NCBI RefSeq assembly: GCF_900182705.1
Contig: NZ_FXTP01000007.1
Location: 179,237 to 243,236, forward strand
DNA from: Gracilimonas mengyeensis
GTDB lineage: Bacteria; Bacteroidota; Rhodothermia; Balneolales; Balneolaceae
Length of the DNA: 64,000 bases
Reading direction: 5' to 3'
A model generated the notes under the pieces. That model was not told the origin of the DNA. It saw nothing but the letters and a program-made list of their open reading frames with translations, and ran no database searches. Below, one piece after another: positions 63,917 through 64,000 of this stretch (positions are counted from its first letter, which is position 1; each line of letters begins with the position of its first letter). The position numbers were made by a program, and so were the translations under genes.

Positions 63917-64000
63917 AGTATAGCATGTTATGATTGTTTGTAACATATTGCTATACAATGGTTAACAAGTATTATAAGCGTTCAAAAATTTCAGAAGCCA

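Overview
The window looks like a chromosomal segment from a member of the Bacteroidota-like (FCB) bacteria, most likely Balneolota (Gracilimonas/Balneola-type). This is an inference from gene content: a short AtpC in an isolated atpD-atpC pair, a GWxTD-domain protein, DUF5723-like and SusC/TonB-type outer-membrane proteins, LytS/LytTR regulation, and a complete chemotaxis operon, at moderate GC. I see no rRNA, tRNA, transposase, prophage or CRISPR array.

1-6.7 kb is one minus-strand chemotaxis operon (cheY-cheX-cheA-cheR-cheD-cheY-cheX-cheB; cheB runs off the left edge). 7.5-11.1 kb holds a small unknown protein, a degenerate histidine-kinase-like protein and a PAS hybrid kinase. 11.2-17.2 kb is housekeeping on the minus strand (ftsX, an outer-membrane barrel, cinA, then atpD-atpC with a terminator). 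17.5-30.9 kb is plus-strand: a lipoprotein, rsmB, a GxxExxY gene, valS, a DUF559 nuclease-like gene, uvrD/pcrA, an outer-membrane protein and lon. 31-44.6 kb has a three-repeat beta-trefoil protein, a CPBP protease, a LamG-GH127 glycosidase, an acyl-CoA carboxylase subunit, a GWxTD protein, pdxA-methyltransferase-ftsE and queG. 45.2-52.5 kb is a minus-strand block: TonB receptor, TPR protein, a frameshifted outer-membrane barrel, LytS kinase, LytTR regulator.

52.9-57.0 kb reads as a cluster of gene cassettes on one strand, each followed by an imperfect inverted repeat of about 90-120 nt with integron attC-like ends: DUF2513, a small unknown, a membrane/coiled-coil protein, a Phd/RelE-type toxin-antitoxin pair, and a PLP-dependent dehydratase. 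No integrase is visible, so this resembles a CALIN (attC cluster lacking an integrase). 57-64 kb carries an amine oxidase, a sulfotransferase whose only plausible start is ATC, a methyltransferase, a serine hydrolase, PPK2 and a GDSL-like lipoprotein.

The most distinctive property is the density and variety of palindromic elements between genes. (a) A composite element of about 210-240 bp occurs twice around the DUF559 gene and a third time at 43.3 kb, with the same four-hairpin architecture but different stem sequences that still pair. (b) Inverted repeats enclose the GxxExxY gene, with a solo copy before uvrD. (c) An inverted-repeat-bounded block of nine different hairpins lies between the LytS and LytTR genes; a shorter relative lies beside the chemotaxis operon. 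(d) Several REP-like families and GGATT-rich repeats are also present. An AT-rich intergenic repeat also appears in frame inside valS. These are the best candidates for undescribed biology here.
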